Of a DNA stretch of 64,000 bases, positions 25,101 to 36,220 are shown piece by piece. The DNA lies in the NCBI GenBank assembly GCA_021234155.1, contig JAJEKV010000053.1:2836077-2900076 (forward strand), read 5' to 3'. This stretch comes from Isoetes taiwanensis. Taxonomy: Eukaryota; Streptophyta; Lycopodiopsida; Isoetales; Isoetaceae. Position 1 is the first letter of the stretch, and the number at the start of each line of letters is the position of its first letter. Under the pieces are notes generated by a model, which worked only from the letters and a program-made list of their open reading frames with translations, had not been told where the DNA came from and ran no database searches. A program made the translations under genes and the position numbers.

Positions 25101-25959
25101 CTTCTGCACAAAACATGCCATTGATCTGCTATTTCCAAGCTTGGGAAAGGACAAATAGTATTCCCCTAATTGTGAGCAGAATTGCTTGATATGCGATAGC
25201 TGAACATTAAATTTGAAGGAAGTATTTACCTTGGCAGCACGTGAGGCATGTGAGAGGGACTCCAAAACCTGTGGAAAATGGTCAGAAATGGAGTTGCTAC
25301 AGTCTGATTTAGTGAGAACTTGATCCTAAATATTCAGATCAGTTAATGAGGTATAGAATCTGTCTAACAAACAAAAGGTTCTCTCAGGTCCTTTTTTATT
25401 GCGCCAAGAATAAGAGGCCGAGGAGGAAGGGCGATTATAAACAAAAGTTCCAATAAGCTTATCCCATTCTCTCCTTTCATTTTTAGTCATATTTAATTTC
25501 TTGCCCAGCTTCTGATCCCATTGGGGAGTATTATTAAAATCCCTTGCTAAGAGCCAATTATGAACCTGTTTTTTTCTTTCAATCCAAATCCTCATTTCAC
25601 TCCACTACCTTTCTCTTTCATGAGGCTCTGTTGAAGCATGGACATTAATGATGTGCCTAAAAGCTGGCCTTTAATGTCCAAAAAACTGATAGATCATCGA
25701 CCTAAAGGAGCTACATAAGAGCCTGAGGAAGAAAATCCTTTTCAGATCATGCAAATACCTCCGTTTGTACCATTAGCAAGAGCCCAAGTGGAGCCACTCC
25801 ACTGACATATCCAATCTCCTAATTTAGAAGATTCAAAAGAAGGAAGCCTATGCTCCTACAGTAAAATGATGTCTGCTTTCATTTCTTGAATAGCTATCAG
25901 AGCCGGTTTTCTTGTTAAAGGACTTTTATGCCTCTAAGATTCCAACAAACAGTCTTCAT
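22124..25959 (-). pseudogene. LINE ORF2 remnant: endonuclease, reverse transcriptase, zf-RVT
   Basis: The ATG at 25959 opens MKTVCWNLRGIK, the typical start of an L1 apurinic-type endonuclease. Further on, NWLLARDFNNTPQWDQKLG and TFCLLDRFYTSLTD (25595-25326) are its C-terminal part. KSPGPDGFPPEFFKEFW, FSDWRPISLTNTSYKILAK and TAFLPSRNILDNFIGAYEGL (24718-24203) are RT fingers. LMQYADDTLIFLEDD (about 23870) is the catalytic motif, and LSLAGRVEIANTVIAST follows. C-terminal pieces include CQCPKLNLHVFQCPRL (about 22680), part of the zinc-binding region. The frame is broken in at least five places, including near 25600-25900, 24100, 23490 and 22700. It is a dead copy. Confidence 0.88.
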
Positions 25960-26372
25960 GAAGATTTATTTCTGGTATTAGAAGTAGGCCCATCCAAATT
26001 AAAGAAGACCATTGTGTTTTTTCTTAGATGTTTGTGGGGTATAGAATCATCAAGTCTAGATTCTACAGGAGATGACGTGCCTGTCATTGGTTGGGTACAC
26101 CTCTTCCAAACTGTCATCTACAGCAGCCCCTATACTTTGATCAACATAAATAGCTTGAACAAACTGAGGATCTACGACTGGATTTTTGAGCCCTCTCTAA
26201 TGGCAGAAGGCTCAGCACAATTTGGTAATTTTGGCTGTTGCTTTAAGAGCTCATCAGTATCTTCCTGATTTCCAATCTCAGAGTTATGGATCAAAGGCAC
26301 TGGCTGTTGCTTGTGAAGCTCACCAATGGTTAGGACTAGAAAAAAGGTTCTGAACTAGAAAATCAGTGGCCA

Positions 26373-27330
26373 TTATTTTAGATGCATGAGAGCATTCACC
26401 TTTTCTCCACCGGGGAGAGGGGGAGGTAGACAAAGCTCCACTCTCCTCGTATTGGCCCCCTTAATTGTAATACCATGATTTAAAACCTTTACACTCTCGG
26501 GAAGGTCATCTGACTTCCGAATACAGGTCATCTTTCCTTTCTTCTGAGCCAATTGTGCTTGTTCTGCCCTTTCACGCTCTTCTCTGATCCTCTGCTTACG
26601 GGCCTTTCTCTTGACACTACCATTGACATTCTGCCTCCTAGATGCAGGGGAAGGTTTTTTATATGGTATAATCCATGGATTTGGAGGCTCCAAATTTGGA
26701 TTTTTGTTTTCAATGAAGCCTTTGCGTGTCGCCACCATGTAGCCAATTCCACAAGTACCACAAGGAGTGGGGATCCCTCTCCACCTGAAGAAGAAGGCAT
26801 TTCTAAAGGCCAAAGTAATCACAAGAATCAATTCTCTCAGAATTGGCTTGAGGAGATCTAATTGGACCCAAACACACCACCCGGTTTGTCCCATGGCTTC
26901 CATTCCAATGAAATCCCCCATTCTCGAAGAGATTCCTCAGATTTCTTCACTCCAATAGATTGGACTGAGGCCCTGCACCGAGATCTATGATGGAAGATCT
27001 GCTTAATATCCTGAGGATCAAAGGCTGGGTACCATCTTTGAAAGAAGATTTGGATATTGGCTCTCGTAATTGTGCCTTGTTTAAGGAGCATTTTAACAGA
27101 GATCTCATTCCCACATTCCACAATGAAGAAAGGAAAATCAAGTCAATAAATGTTAGAAATAGAGATACTTTCAATTAGCTTTTCGAAGCTCGGCTTTATC
27201 ATCGAGTTTCACTCCTTCATGGCTAACACGCCAATCATCGCCGATTCACCATCCGCTTTTAATCTTGCTTCCACAGCACGGGTTTTTCAGAATTTTACCA
27301 TGGAATACATGCTTGGTCCTTTTGCACAAC
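26373..27330 (-). pseudogene. LINE ORF1 remnant: DUF4283-like domain and CxxC motif
   Basis: Frame pieces reading leftwards from an ATG near 27304 show KTRAVEARLKADGESAMIGV, then SFEKLIESISISN. They continue to TITRANIQIFFQRWYPAFD and WGISLEWKPWDKPGG. This resembles the nucleic-acid-binding DUF4283 region of plant LINE ORF1. A second frame (26921-26373) has IPTPCGTCGIGYM, which could be half of a zinc knuckle, followed by a basic KRKARKQRIREERERAEQAQ stretch. Three TGA codons interrupt the first part. Position just upstream of ORF2 supports the call. Confidence 0.65.
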
Positions 27331-27629
27331 TATCCCCTCCTCCTCTTGCAGGCAGAGCCAAAAAAAACCGAACGCCACCGCCAAAGGAATCGAACTTTTA
27401 TACCATCTTAAAATAATGCAATCTTTACCCGATGAAGATCATAGAACTTCACATTTTTATCCGTGATTGAGAGCAGAACCAGATTATGTTTAACATCTTA
27501 CAATCAAGGATAAAAAGTCAAGTTTTAAGACAAATTTTGAGGTGAGGTTTCAAATCTGTCGATGGGTTCGAATCTAGCCATGCAAACATTGGAAGTTTCC
27601 AAGTAGCTGGGGGAGGTTATTAATATAAA

Positions 27630-28777
27630 ATACCAAAGCACTTTCAATTTTTGTAAGGGATATGGTCACAATGAGGATAATTGTATTGGAAGGCTATGTC
27701 TGAGTTGCATAAAAAGAGGTCAGTAAAGAAAGGAATGCCATGTTTGTCGTTTCTGCCAAGCAATGGGCCATACTGAATTTCGATGAAGTGTCAAAGAGTA
27801 TATGATGAAGCAAGAAGTAGCAAGAATAGGTAAGGAATCAAATCGATAGGTAGTGCTTCTATGTCCTACTTACTTCAATGGGAAGAAGGGGAGTGTATTG
27901 GCTATCGACACTGATTTGCAACAATATGGCTTTTCCAATAGAGTTCCTACAAACTCATCTCATGCAACTAAGGTGGCAGTTCCATGTACAAGCAATAAGA
28001 GTAGCCTAACGAGTTCGAATCACCAATGAAGACATCAAAGTTAACATTAGATATCTATACCTTGCTAAAAATTGCATCTACTTACAGGGAATACTTGTTC
28101 AAGATGTTGGAGCATGAAAATTTGGTACAAGATACATCTACCAACATTGTGATTCCTCAAGAAGAAGAAGATCCTGGAACATTTTTGTCCAAAGCTACCC
28201 TTAGAGAACTTTTTAAACGTGATTTCGGGTGGTGGTTCTGGTTTCAATGTTATATTGTATAACATAATGTGCCAAGTTCAGAAATATACTTCATATTGAT
28301 AAAAATACTTCTTTAATTCTGAACTACTAAAGTTCAGAATGGGAAAGTATGTCCCATAAGATTGGTTACTAAAGTGTCTGTCAATGTTCAGAGATGAGGA
28401 TAAAATTAGCTACAAATTTCATAGTGGTCTCTCTTGAAAATCTAGCTAATGATCCTGATATATATGATCTATTATTTGGGAGGGTTGTGCTAAAAAAGAT
28501 GGATGTTGGCCCTTTATATCTCAAGGCAGTCAAATGTGATACCCTATACAATAAAGAAAGCAATACAATTGTCATCCCACAAAAGATATTAACAAATACA
28601 AGAAAATTAGGGCGGCTAGCCGGCGCAGGGGGGATTGTGTGCCAGTATAGAAGTGTGATGTGGAATAGAGTTCTAAGATTTAAGCTTTTATATGAGGAGC
28701 TAAAAAAAAGTCATAGATTAATAGTTGTGGTACCATTTGAATGTATAACACATTCATTCAAACTGGATACTAATTGA
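27630..28777 (+). pseudogene. Relic with three tandem zinc-knuckle motifs (gag-like) and an unrecognised C-terminal part
   Basis: Three successive C-x2-C-x4-H-x4-C patterns can be read in one + frame at about 27643-27786. The first is (F)NFCKGYGHNEDNC, with the first Cys replaced by Phe. The second is CLSCIKRGQ then stop then RKEC, with His replaced by Gln. The third is CRFCQAMGHTEFR then stop in place of the last Cys. Each has one damaged ligand. Knuckles of this kind bind nucleic acid in retrotransposon gag and related proteins. Downstream frames (28026-28262, 28394-28777) have protein-like composition, including LTLDIYTLLKIASTYREYLF, but no domain I recognise. The element type is undecided. 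Confidence 0.5.
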
Positions 28778-28789
28778 CTACATATTTGT

Positions 28790-30735
28790 TAACAATAATG
28801 AAAAGTCTAAAAACTAACTATTGCCTTTTATTCATATGGAAATTGTAGAGGTACGTTAAAAAATAGAAAAAACAAAAAGAGCAAGGCATGATTTGGAATG
28901 GAAGTTATCGGATTGCTCCGGATTGGCTGGAGTTGTGAATTGTTGAAGCTCCCCATTGTTGGGTTTGCCAGAAGATTATTGGGTCTGCCAAACTTATTGT
29001 GGCAGAGCTCATGGCTTAGCTTAATTGAAGGAAAGTTTCGGGTTTGTTGGTCTGTGTTCTATGGGTTTATAATAGCGGAAAGTCGCTAGGTATGGGTAAA
29101 CATCTAACGTTCGCAATAACAACCAAATCATGCTAATAAATCATTGTTGATAGGGCTACATGAGGTACAAAATGGGCTTAACGAGGTGGTTTATGAACAT
29201 CAAATATCTCATCTTGCGCATTCCAAAATCTAACTTCACCATGAAGCGATAAGCCAGTGAAAGCAGAAAAGGATGTAGAGTCAGTTCCAGACTTGCAGAT
29301 ATTGAAGGTTCTCACCAAATATTTGTGGCCTAAAGATCTAAAGATGGTGATACAGTTCAATGGATTTTAATGTCACTTCTTTTCAAACTGCTCTATCCAG
29401 TTGATGCGCAAAAAGCAAATAGGTAGATTTTCAGAACAGAATGCAATAGAATAAGGAAATAGAAGATCAGTTCACCTGAGGGTCGAAAGGTGGATTTGGT
29501 ATTCCGCCACATGAAACATAATGCTTCGCTTCTCCTAAACTTCACAACAACAGCCAAATAGATCTTGTTTTATACCATATTACATCCAATCGATTGCTGG
29601 CATTTGCCATGGTAACAGAAGCTGCCAGATAATTAAAGCTGCAGATATTATGAGCATCGGATTTTCTTGAGATTTGCATTTCTAATGGACACTTGGTATA
29701 ATTTGAGACAAAAAAAATGTGTCGAATTTTCCTCCACAATATTGAAGGTCGAAGAAGTGACAACTCAAACCTGTGTGTTTCTGGCAACAACAAGATGACA
29801 GAGCACATTCTACTATATGCAGCTCAGAATCGACACCTAGGAATTGTCCCGTTCACAATCTGCCACAGCACAAATTCGCCGGTCTCTTCAAATTACATAT
29901 GCAATCCTCTCCACAATTTTCAGACATCTGCAAATTTGCCAGCGTCTAACCCACACACGATTTTGCTACCAAATGGATTTTGCTACATCTGTTAAGATCC
30001 TGAGATTCAAATTCTGGCTACTGGCTATCGGTTAGCAGTCTGGGAAATGGCGTGAAGCTACACTATCCTCTTTTTATAGTCTGATATCTGAAACGTGTCA
30101 AAAAAATTTACGAAGGAGTGTTACGCACAAGATATGCTAACGTGTCAAGATATTAAGGTAAGAATCTCTAAGTAATATTCCAGAAGAATCAATTATATAT
30201 GTTAAGAAAATTAAAATTTATTTACAACCCAAGATGTGTAGGATTTATACCATTGCGAATGCCATGGTAGACTTCGATTGCCCAGATAAGATTATGAACA
30301 AAATAACATCTACCTTATGGTTTGACTAGGACTGCCCACCTTTGATTGTACATCAAGGCGGAGTAAACACTTGTTTTAAGCTATGGGACGAAGAGGAACA
30401 TAAGCAATAATTCTAGAATGAGAAAAGGAATTTTTTAAATGAGAATGCACAATGAACCACGTGAATGTTAAGGTATGATTCAAACCGAAAGAGAGGAGGG
30501 ATCCAATAAAAGAATGATGATAAATGTCATTGTTGATTTCCCTGTGAATTCCCACACTACGAACCTATATTAGGCGTTAAATATTAGCCCTTCCAAATCC
30601 TCCCTTCAATCTGGAATCTTGACTCTTGTAAAATCTCCCCGTCAATCTAGACCCTACATACACATGCCTCTTATAATAAAGAGTGGATATGCCATCCTAA
30701 GAAATATCATAGTTGAAACATAAGGACAAAGTTAC
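28790..30735. other. Intergenic DNA with a few unassigned open frames
   Basis: Two short frames have protein-like composition without recognisable domains: 28898-29089 (+) and 29360-29178 (-, containing FTGLSLHGEVRFWNAQDEIF). Either could be an exon remnant. No repeats or RNA genes are visible. Confidence 0.35.
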
Positions 30736-31369
30736 ATGATATCCTAGGTAGAATGTAGAAAAGATTGTGCATATCAACCCATTTCCGCCCATTGGTCTAG
30801 TAGTATTAATAATTAATCTGATGGAAAGCCCACCATTAGAAGATTATGTTGTACATAAGATACAATCTTTGACTCTATATTACATTGGTTATTGGTTATG
30901 GTGAAGTACTAGTCAAATAATCAAGGATGAAAAAGAGAAGCGCTTTTAGTACATTGCATTGGAGAATAATACAAAGACAAAGGACAAAATGAAGACATCA
31001 CTATTTGAGAGATATTTTGATCTCCTACCTTTGCTTGTGTAGATGCATCATACGAAGCTTTTTGGACAAGGAATCAATAAAGGAGATAACCCACCATCAT
31101 CTTTGATATTTACACGTAAGATACACATGCTTTATAATGGAAAATGTAAGAAGAATTTAAATGTATATTAATTATTTCAAACAAGTCAAACTTACATTCA
31201 ATTTAACTGATGACACCTGGCAAAATATACCACTCAAGGCATTTAACTTTTGGACGGATTGAATGTACACATAAAATTATTCATCACGTACATGCTTAGA
31301 TGCAAAACAACTTTAAATCAAGCTCGCAAGCCTTCACAACCGAAGCAAACTGCCCAAGAGCATTACAAA

Positions 31370-32011
31370 ACGGATATGAGGAGTGAAGCGCATATATTTT
31401 TTCGTAGAAGGTAGATGAACAGTCTTAAAACCTTTTGAAAAACTCTTAGCAACAACATCATGATCCAGTTCAGGATGAATCATGCAATCATCTTCGACTT
31501 GCTAATCAGCAGGAGTTGCAACATCAAAGTCGGCAGTGAGTTGTACTGAATCCAATACCCAATTATTTCCTCCATATTTCTGTCAGTGGTAGCATGGTAA
31601 GGAAGAGAAAGCTTGAGCCTTTTGTTGGGCCCCTATGATGAAAAACTGCCCGTCTTTGTTAATGCCTCTCTTTTTGTATCTTTCATTGAAGAATCTATCA
31701 TCCCAAACTTGCATGCCATTATGGAATAGTTAACTTTGACCCCTGGCATGTAGGCTTCTATGTCTGGTATCCATGCCTTGTGTGATTCTACTAAATTGCA
31801 ACTCAGTGCCAACACCTTCACCCCTCTCTTCTCAAACTCTGGCATGTGCTTTGTCACTGCCGCAAGCTCGGTTGTGCATACTGATGTGAAATCATCTAGA
31901 TGTGAGAATATTATCACCCAGCTTTTGTAGACGTAGTCATAGAAATCTAGCATCCCTTGTGTTGTTTTTACGCTATGAAATCGGAACTTTATCACCCAAT
32001 TGTAGAACCAC
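31370..32011 (-). pseudogene. 1-Cys peroxiredoxin pseudogene, copy A
   Basis: 1-Cys peroxiredoxins (PER1/PRDX6 type) reduce peroxides in seeds, spores and nuclei. The relic keeps KTTQGMLDFYDYVYKSWVII, then DDFTSVCTTELAAV with the peroxidatic cysteine (consensus PVCTTE). It continues with EFEKRGVKVLALSCN, SHKAWIPDIEAYMPGVKVNY and, after breaks, GFKTVHLPSTKKYMRFTPH near 31380-31440. The start codon position has GTG where copy B has ATG. A frameshift precedes KTTQG, the stretch after VNYSIMA is shortened, and a stop interrupts the SFSS-GP position. The expected length is about 220 residues and the span fits an intronless copy. It could derive from retroposition, but flanking 5' DNA is shared with copy B, so its present form arose by segmental duplication. 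Confidence 0.85.
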
Positions 32012-32075
32012 TATGCTAAAAATATATAGAAGACTTAACAATTGCTTCTACACAAAATCAAATTGAGCTATGAGA

Positions 32076-33211
32076 TGAGATAAGATAAGATAAGATAAGA
32101 TAAGATAAGATAAGATAAGATAAGATAAGATAAGATAAGATAAGATAAGATAAGATAAGATAAGATAAGATAAGATAAGATAAGATGAGATAAGATAAGA
32201 ATTTTTACGTCCACGGGAACCCAACGGGTTATGGGATCGACACACGCAAAGAACAAAACCCATGTAAAACCTGGGGACTAGGCCCCATCACCAAATACAA
32301 TAACCAAATATTAAAAGGCTACCAAGAATAAAAGAAGATAATGCTAATGCTAGTGATAAATTTATGCTTCTTCTAAAATTATCTAGACATAGCCAATCCA
32401 AGGATTGGAAGGCCATTGATCTAGAATAATTCTGCTGCGCCTCCCACTGCCTGCTGCCCATTTCTTTTGCGGTGGGTTGCCCTCACCTTGCGAGCTCCTC
32501 CTTCTGTTTACACAATTGAAGAGGGAAGAGGTCCTCCTGTCTTGAGAAACTAGTCCCTCGAGATGGTTTCCATGTTTGAAAGAACATGTAAGCGGCTAAG
32601 AGGGTCTTGAAACCGAACCAAAAGATGGCGGGGGCGATCAGGTCTTGCCGCTCCCACCCTAGTAGCGGAGACAACTCCACCACCTTCACATGCATGACAT
32701 CGGTGAAAAATGCAAAGCGGCATCCATATCGAAAAGGGCATCATCTTACGCCTCTGCAACCCCTATAATACGCAGGTTCGGGGCTCCTAGTAACGAGAAG
32801 ATACCGAGGTAGCTTTGCTCTCGTCTGCTAGCGGCAAGCTGCGACTCCTGGTCCCCTTGGGATTGTGGAGATGTCCATCACCCACCTCAACATGTTCCCT
32901 TTCCAATGTCTGCACTTCTGCTTCAACACAATGTTTCTTCTGTGGCTGTAATTCTGTATCTAGTGTCTGTACTGAGGCATCACTTGTGCACATATACTGG
33001 GCTTTAGGGTCTGGAACGAAGGCATGTATTAACTGTAATAAGTGTGTCCATCTCTCAATAGACACGATCATAGATGTGGCCGTCATTCCTCCCTCAGAAT
33101 GAATGAGTCGTACCTGGTCAGTAGGCGGCAAACACTGAACTTGCAGGTCTAGAGCACTTTGGAGATCCTCCTGATCTTGGAAGGTAAATGTACCAGGCCT
33201 GCTTGTGCCGA
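32076..33211 (-). mobile_element. 1.1-kb retroposon insertion with (TAAGA)n end and 7-bp target duplication
   Basis: The insertion interrupts unit A just upstream of peroxiredoxin copy A. The heptamer tatgaga flanks it (32069-32075 and 33212-33218), and unit B has the uninterrupted site (36274-36280). On the minus strand it ends ggggcctagtccccaggttt, then gggttcccgtggacgtaaaa and a long (TTATC)n tract (32200-32081). That 3' module is shared with 11540-11708. Internal minus-strand frames (33131-32787; 32759-32483) have protein-like composition but no domain I can name. A 5'-truncated LINE or related non-LTR element fits best. Confidence 0.78.
32081..32200. repeat. (TAAGA)n microsatellite, about 24 units
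   Basis: A near-perfect pentanucleotide run with one interruption (taagatgaga near 32181-32190). It forms the 3' tail of the inserted element described at 32076-33211. Open frames through it are repeat artefacts. Confidence 0.95.
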
Positions 33212-33363
33212 TATGAGAGAGAACCCAACTAAAACAACTCTCTAGAAAAAACTAATTTATTGATGATCAATCTGGCAAAAGTATATGCTACAAAAAATGT
33301 GAACTCTATATTGGGATAATCTTAGTCTTGACCAACTGAGACTATTTATATGCATCAAGAGCA

Positions 33364-33405
33364 GCCGCAATTGTTGCTAACACTGCCGCAATTGTTGCTA
33401 ACACT
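33364..33405. repeat. 21-bp tandem duplication
   Basis: gccgcaattgttgctaacac plus t occurs twice in immediate succession (33364-33384, 33385-33405). The equivalent place in unit B (about 36445) has only one copy, so the doubling occurred after the segmental duplication. Confidence 0.9.
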
Positions 33406-34224
33406 GCCAGAGTTCGAGAAGAGAGGGATGAAGTTGTTGGAACTATCTTGCAATTGAATACGCGCAATTTGAATACTTACAAGAGCTCCTTATTAAAGTG
33501 TAAGTATGATGTAACCAATCCGAGTACTAGGGGATTCTTGTGCCACTCGAGCATCCATGCCTTGCATGTGTTGCCAATGGAGGTGCATATTTATAGTGCG
33601 TAAATAACATCAACAACTACTCTTAGGGATTTTTTATAAACATTTGTCCACATATATTTACCCCAAAAATATGCAAATATCGAATTAGTTGCATGAAAAA
33701 TACACTAAGAGATATAGAATACATATAAAAATATGTAAAAATGTTGAATATGGGCAGAGAATACATATATAATGTAATGGTTTCTCTGTAGAAATATTTT
33801 ATGGGGTATACATGCAGCAGATGGATAAAAGTAGGAAAAGGGATTTTCTGTTAGAACATTGATAAATAAGGAGTGAGTTTTTACCTGAACCCATCTTCGC
33901 AGATGGCATATCCAATATACATACAGGTGAATCCCCCAGGTGCATTGCATGCATGCTCAACCATACATTTCTGAGATGTTCTGCTTTTGAGCTGATCAGG
34001 AATCGTGATTTAACATCAGCATTACATTCCACACTCCCACAACTTCTCATAGCACTGCCTGTGCATGGCTTGGCATTATACATAATTGAGGTTCTAGATG
34101 TGTATCTTCAAATGTTGAGACATCAGTAGTCACCATGATCTTCTTTGCACAAACTTATTTTTTACTGATTATCTAGTATTATCATTACTGCAAAGATTTG
34201 TCCCTTCAAAAGCTTTCGAGGCAG

Positions 34225-34345
34225 GGGTTTTTAAATCCTAGTAGTAATGGTTGTACTAGCCTAGTGTATGGGTCCCATGGCCTTTTGATCCTCGTGGATG
34301 TTAAAGAAAATCTATTCTGTTTTACTCTATTCTATTCTATTCAAC
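34225..34345 (+). repeat. Possible retroposon 3' end with (TATTC)n tail
   Basis: The text tgggtcccatggccttttga then tcctcgtggatgttaaagaa and a short TATTC-type run (about 34312-34342) resembles the 3' module that precedes (TTATC)n at 11682 and 32200. The match is weak and the coding part is missing. Confidence 0.35.
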
Positions 34346-35489
34346 ATGGTAGTCATTGTTCATGGAATCGACTAGACAAGCAAACTTCAAAATCAAGCTA
34401 GAGGATCCTTACCGGGTGGTGTTGGTCCTTGGTTGACATGCATTTAGGCTCAGCGAGGCTCTAGTGTGCGACTAAACCTTTTAAGCGTGAACACGGCCAA
34501 AAGTTAAGGATGATTAATCGCAAATGAGCTATTTTATTTTTTATTTTTAGATTACAATTTGATAGATTAATAGACTCGATCTTTTATTTTGCAGAGGTGC
34601 AATCGCCTATGTATCATTCTTGTCATTGTAGAAGCTGGAAGTAGCAATGTCATGATTCTTGTATGATTTTTATAAAAAGGAATTAGCCCATACATGATCG
34701 TTAGATGCGAATTTGGATACAACAATAACATCTTATATGATCAGATAGGCATTTGAATTATGGAGATATGCATGCACAAGGATAATACAAGAAGGTGGTT
34801 TACACGACATCATCGTGATTTTTTTTCCTTAAAAAATGATGGTCAAATCTGTTACACGCAACATCCTAAGTAGAATTGAAAAACGATTGTGCATATCAAC
34901 CCATTTATGCCCATTGGTCTAGTAGTAATAATAATTAAATTTGATGGAAAGCCCAACCATTGGAAGATTATTTTGTACCTATTATACTTCTTTAGCTCTG
35001 TATATTGCATTGGTTATGGTGCATTACTAGTCAAATCAACTAAGATGAATAAAGAGAAGCACGTTTAACACATTGTATTTCATAATAATACAAAGGTAAA
35101 AGACAAAATGAAGACATCTAATATTTTGAGATATATTTTGGTCTCCTACTTTTGCTTGTCTTGATGCATCATAGCTGAAGAGTTTTAGACAAGGAATCAA
35201 TAAAGGAGGCATCCACTATCATCTTTGAAGAAAGCAATACTTACATGTAAAATATGCAAAAAGAGCTATTAGCCTTTATAATATATATAGATTGATAAAT
35301 AGATACATTTCTTTAACTCCACGAGAATGTATGATGAGTATAATTGTATATTAATTAGTTCAAAAAAGTCAAATTCTGATCAATTTGTCGACAACACACG
35401 GCAAAATATACCACTCAAGGCATGTAGCTCTTGGAAAGGCACCTGAGAACATTATTCATCATGTACATGCTTAAATGCGAAACAACCCT

Positions 35490-36220
35490 AAACCAAGCTC
35501 GCAAGCCTTTAACACAGAAGCAAACTGCCCAAGAGCATTACGAACAGACCCCTCAACAGGATGAGGAGTGAAACGCATATATTTCTTCATAGAAGGTAGG
35601 CGGGCCGGTCTTAAAACCTTTTGGAAAACTCTTAGCGGCAACCTCGTGATCCGGTTCGGGGATGAATCATGCAATCGTCTCCAGACTTGCCAATCGGCCA
35701 GGAGTTGCAACATCAAATCTTGGCAGTGAGTTGTAGGGAATCAAACACGAATTATTTCCTCCATATTTACTGCTTTGTAGTAGCGGGGATAAAGAAGAGA
35801 AAGCTTGAGCTTTTATTGGGGCCTATGATAAAAGCGCCCCTTCTTTGTTAATGCCTCTCCTTTTGTATCTTTCATTGAAGGATCTATCATCCCAAACTTG
35901 CTTGCTAGCTCCCTCGCCTTCATCCGCTATTATAGGATGGTTTACTTTAATCCACGGCATGTAGGCCTCTATGTCCAGTATCCATGCCTTGTGTGATTCT
36001 ATTGAATTGCATTTCGGTGCCAACACTTTCACCCCTCTCTTCTCAAACTCGGCATATGCTTTGCCATTGCTGCAAGCTTCGGTTATGCATCTTGGTGTGA
36101 AATCATCCGGATGTGAGAATATTATCACCCGCTTTTGTAGATGTAGTCATAGAAATCTAGCATCCCTTGTGTTGTTTTACGCTGTAAATCTGGAACTTTG
36201 TCACCCAATTGTAGAACCAT
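35490..36220 (-). pseudogene. 1-Cys peroxiredoxin pseudogene, copy B
   Basis: An ATG at 36220 opens MVLQLGDKVPDL, the expected 1-Cys peroxiredoxin start. KTTQGMLDFYDYIYKS follows, then a stop where tryptophan is expected. The catalytic loop reads DDFTPRCITEA, so the cysteine is kept but neighbours are altered. Later pieces are EFEKRGVKVLAPKCN, SHKAWILDIEAYM, NHPIIADEGEGASK and, frameshifted, the GFKT...KKYMRFTPHPVEG end near 35540-35620. Frameshifts lie near the PRCITEACSNG segment and after IIADEGEG. It is the partner of copy A in the tandem duplication; the damage differs between the two, so most lesions came after duplication. Non-functional. Confidence 0.85.

Larger units (their letters stand above)
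21801..27412 (-). mobile_element. Nearly full-length L1-type LINE with probable 8-bp target duplication
   Basis: The element runs leftwards from about 27404 to 21809. The octamer atcttaaa flanks it at 27405-27412 and 21801-21808, next to an 11-nt poly(T) (21812-21822) that is the insertion's poly(A) tail. It holds ORF1 (DUF4283-like plus a CxxC motif, 27310-26370) and ORF2 (endonuclease, reverse transcriptase, zf-RVT, 25959-22200). Length (5.6 kb) and order fit plant L1 elements. Many stops look like CGA to TGA changes, consistent with methylated-cytosine decay. The target duplication is short and AT-rich, so its call is tentative; the element call is firm. Confidence 0.85.

Noticed and set aside
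26553-27416. Plus-strand open frames over the LINE ORF1
   Set aside because: They are antisense to the DUF4283-like and CxxC-containing ORF1 pieces, which make better sense.
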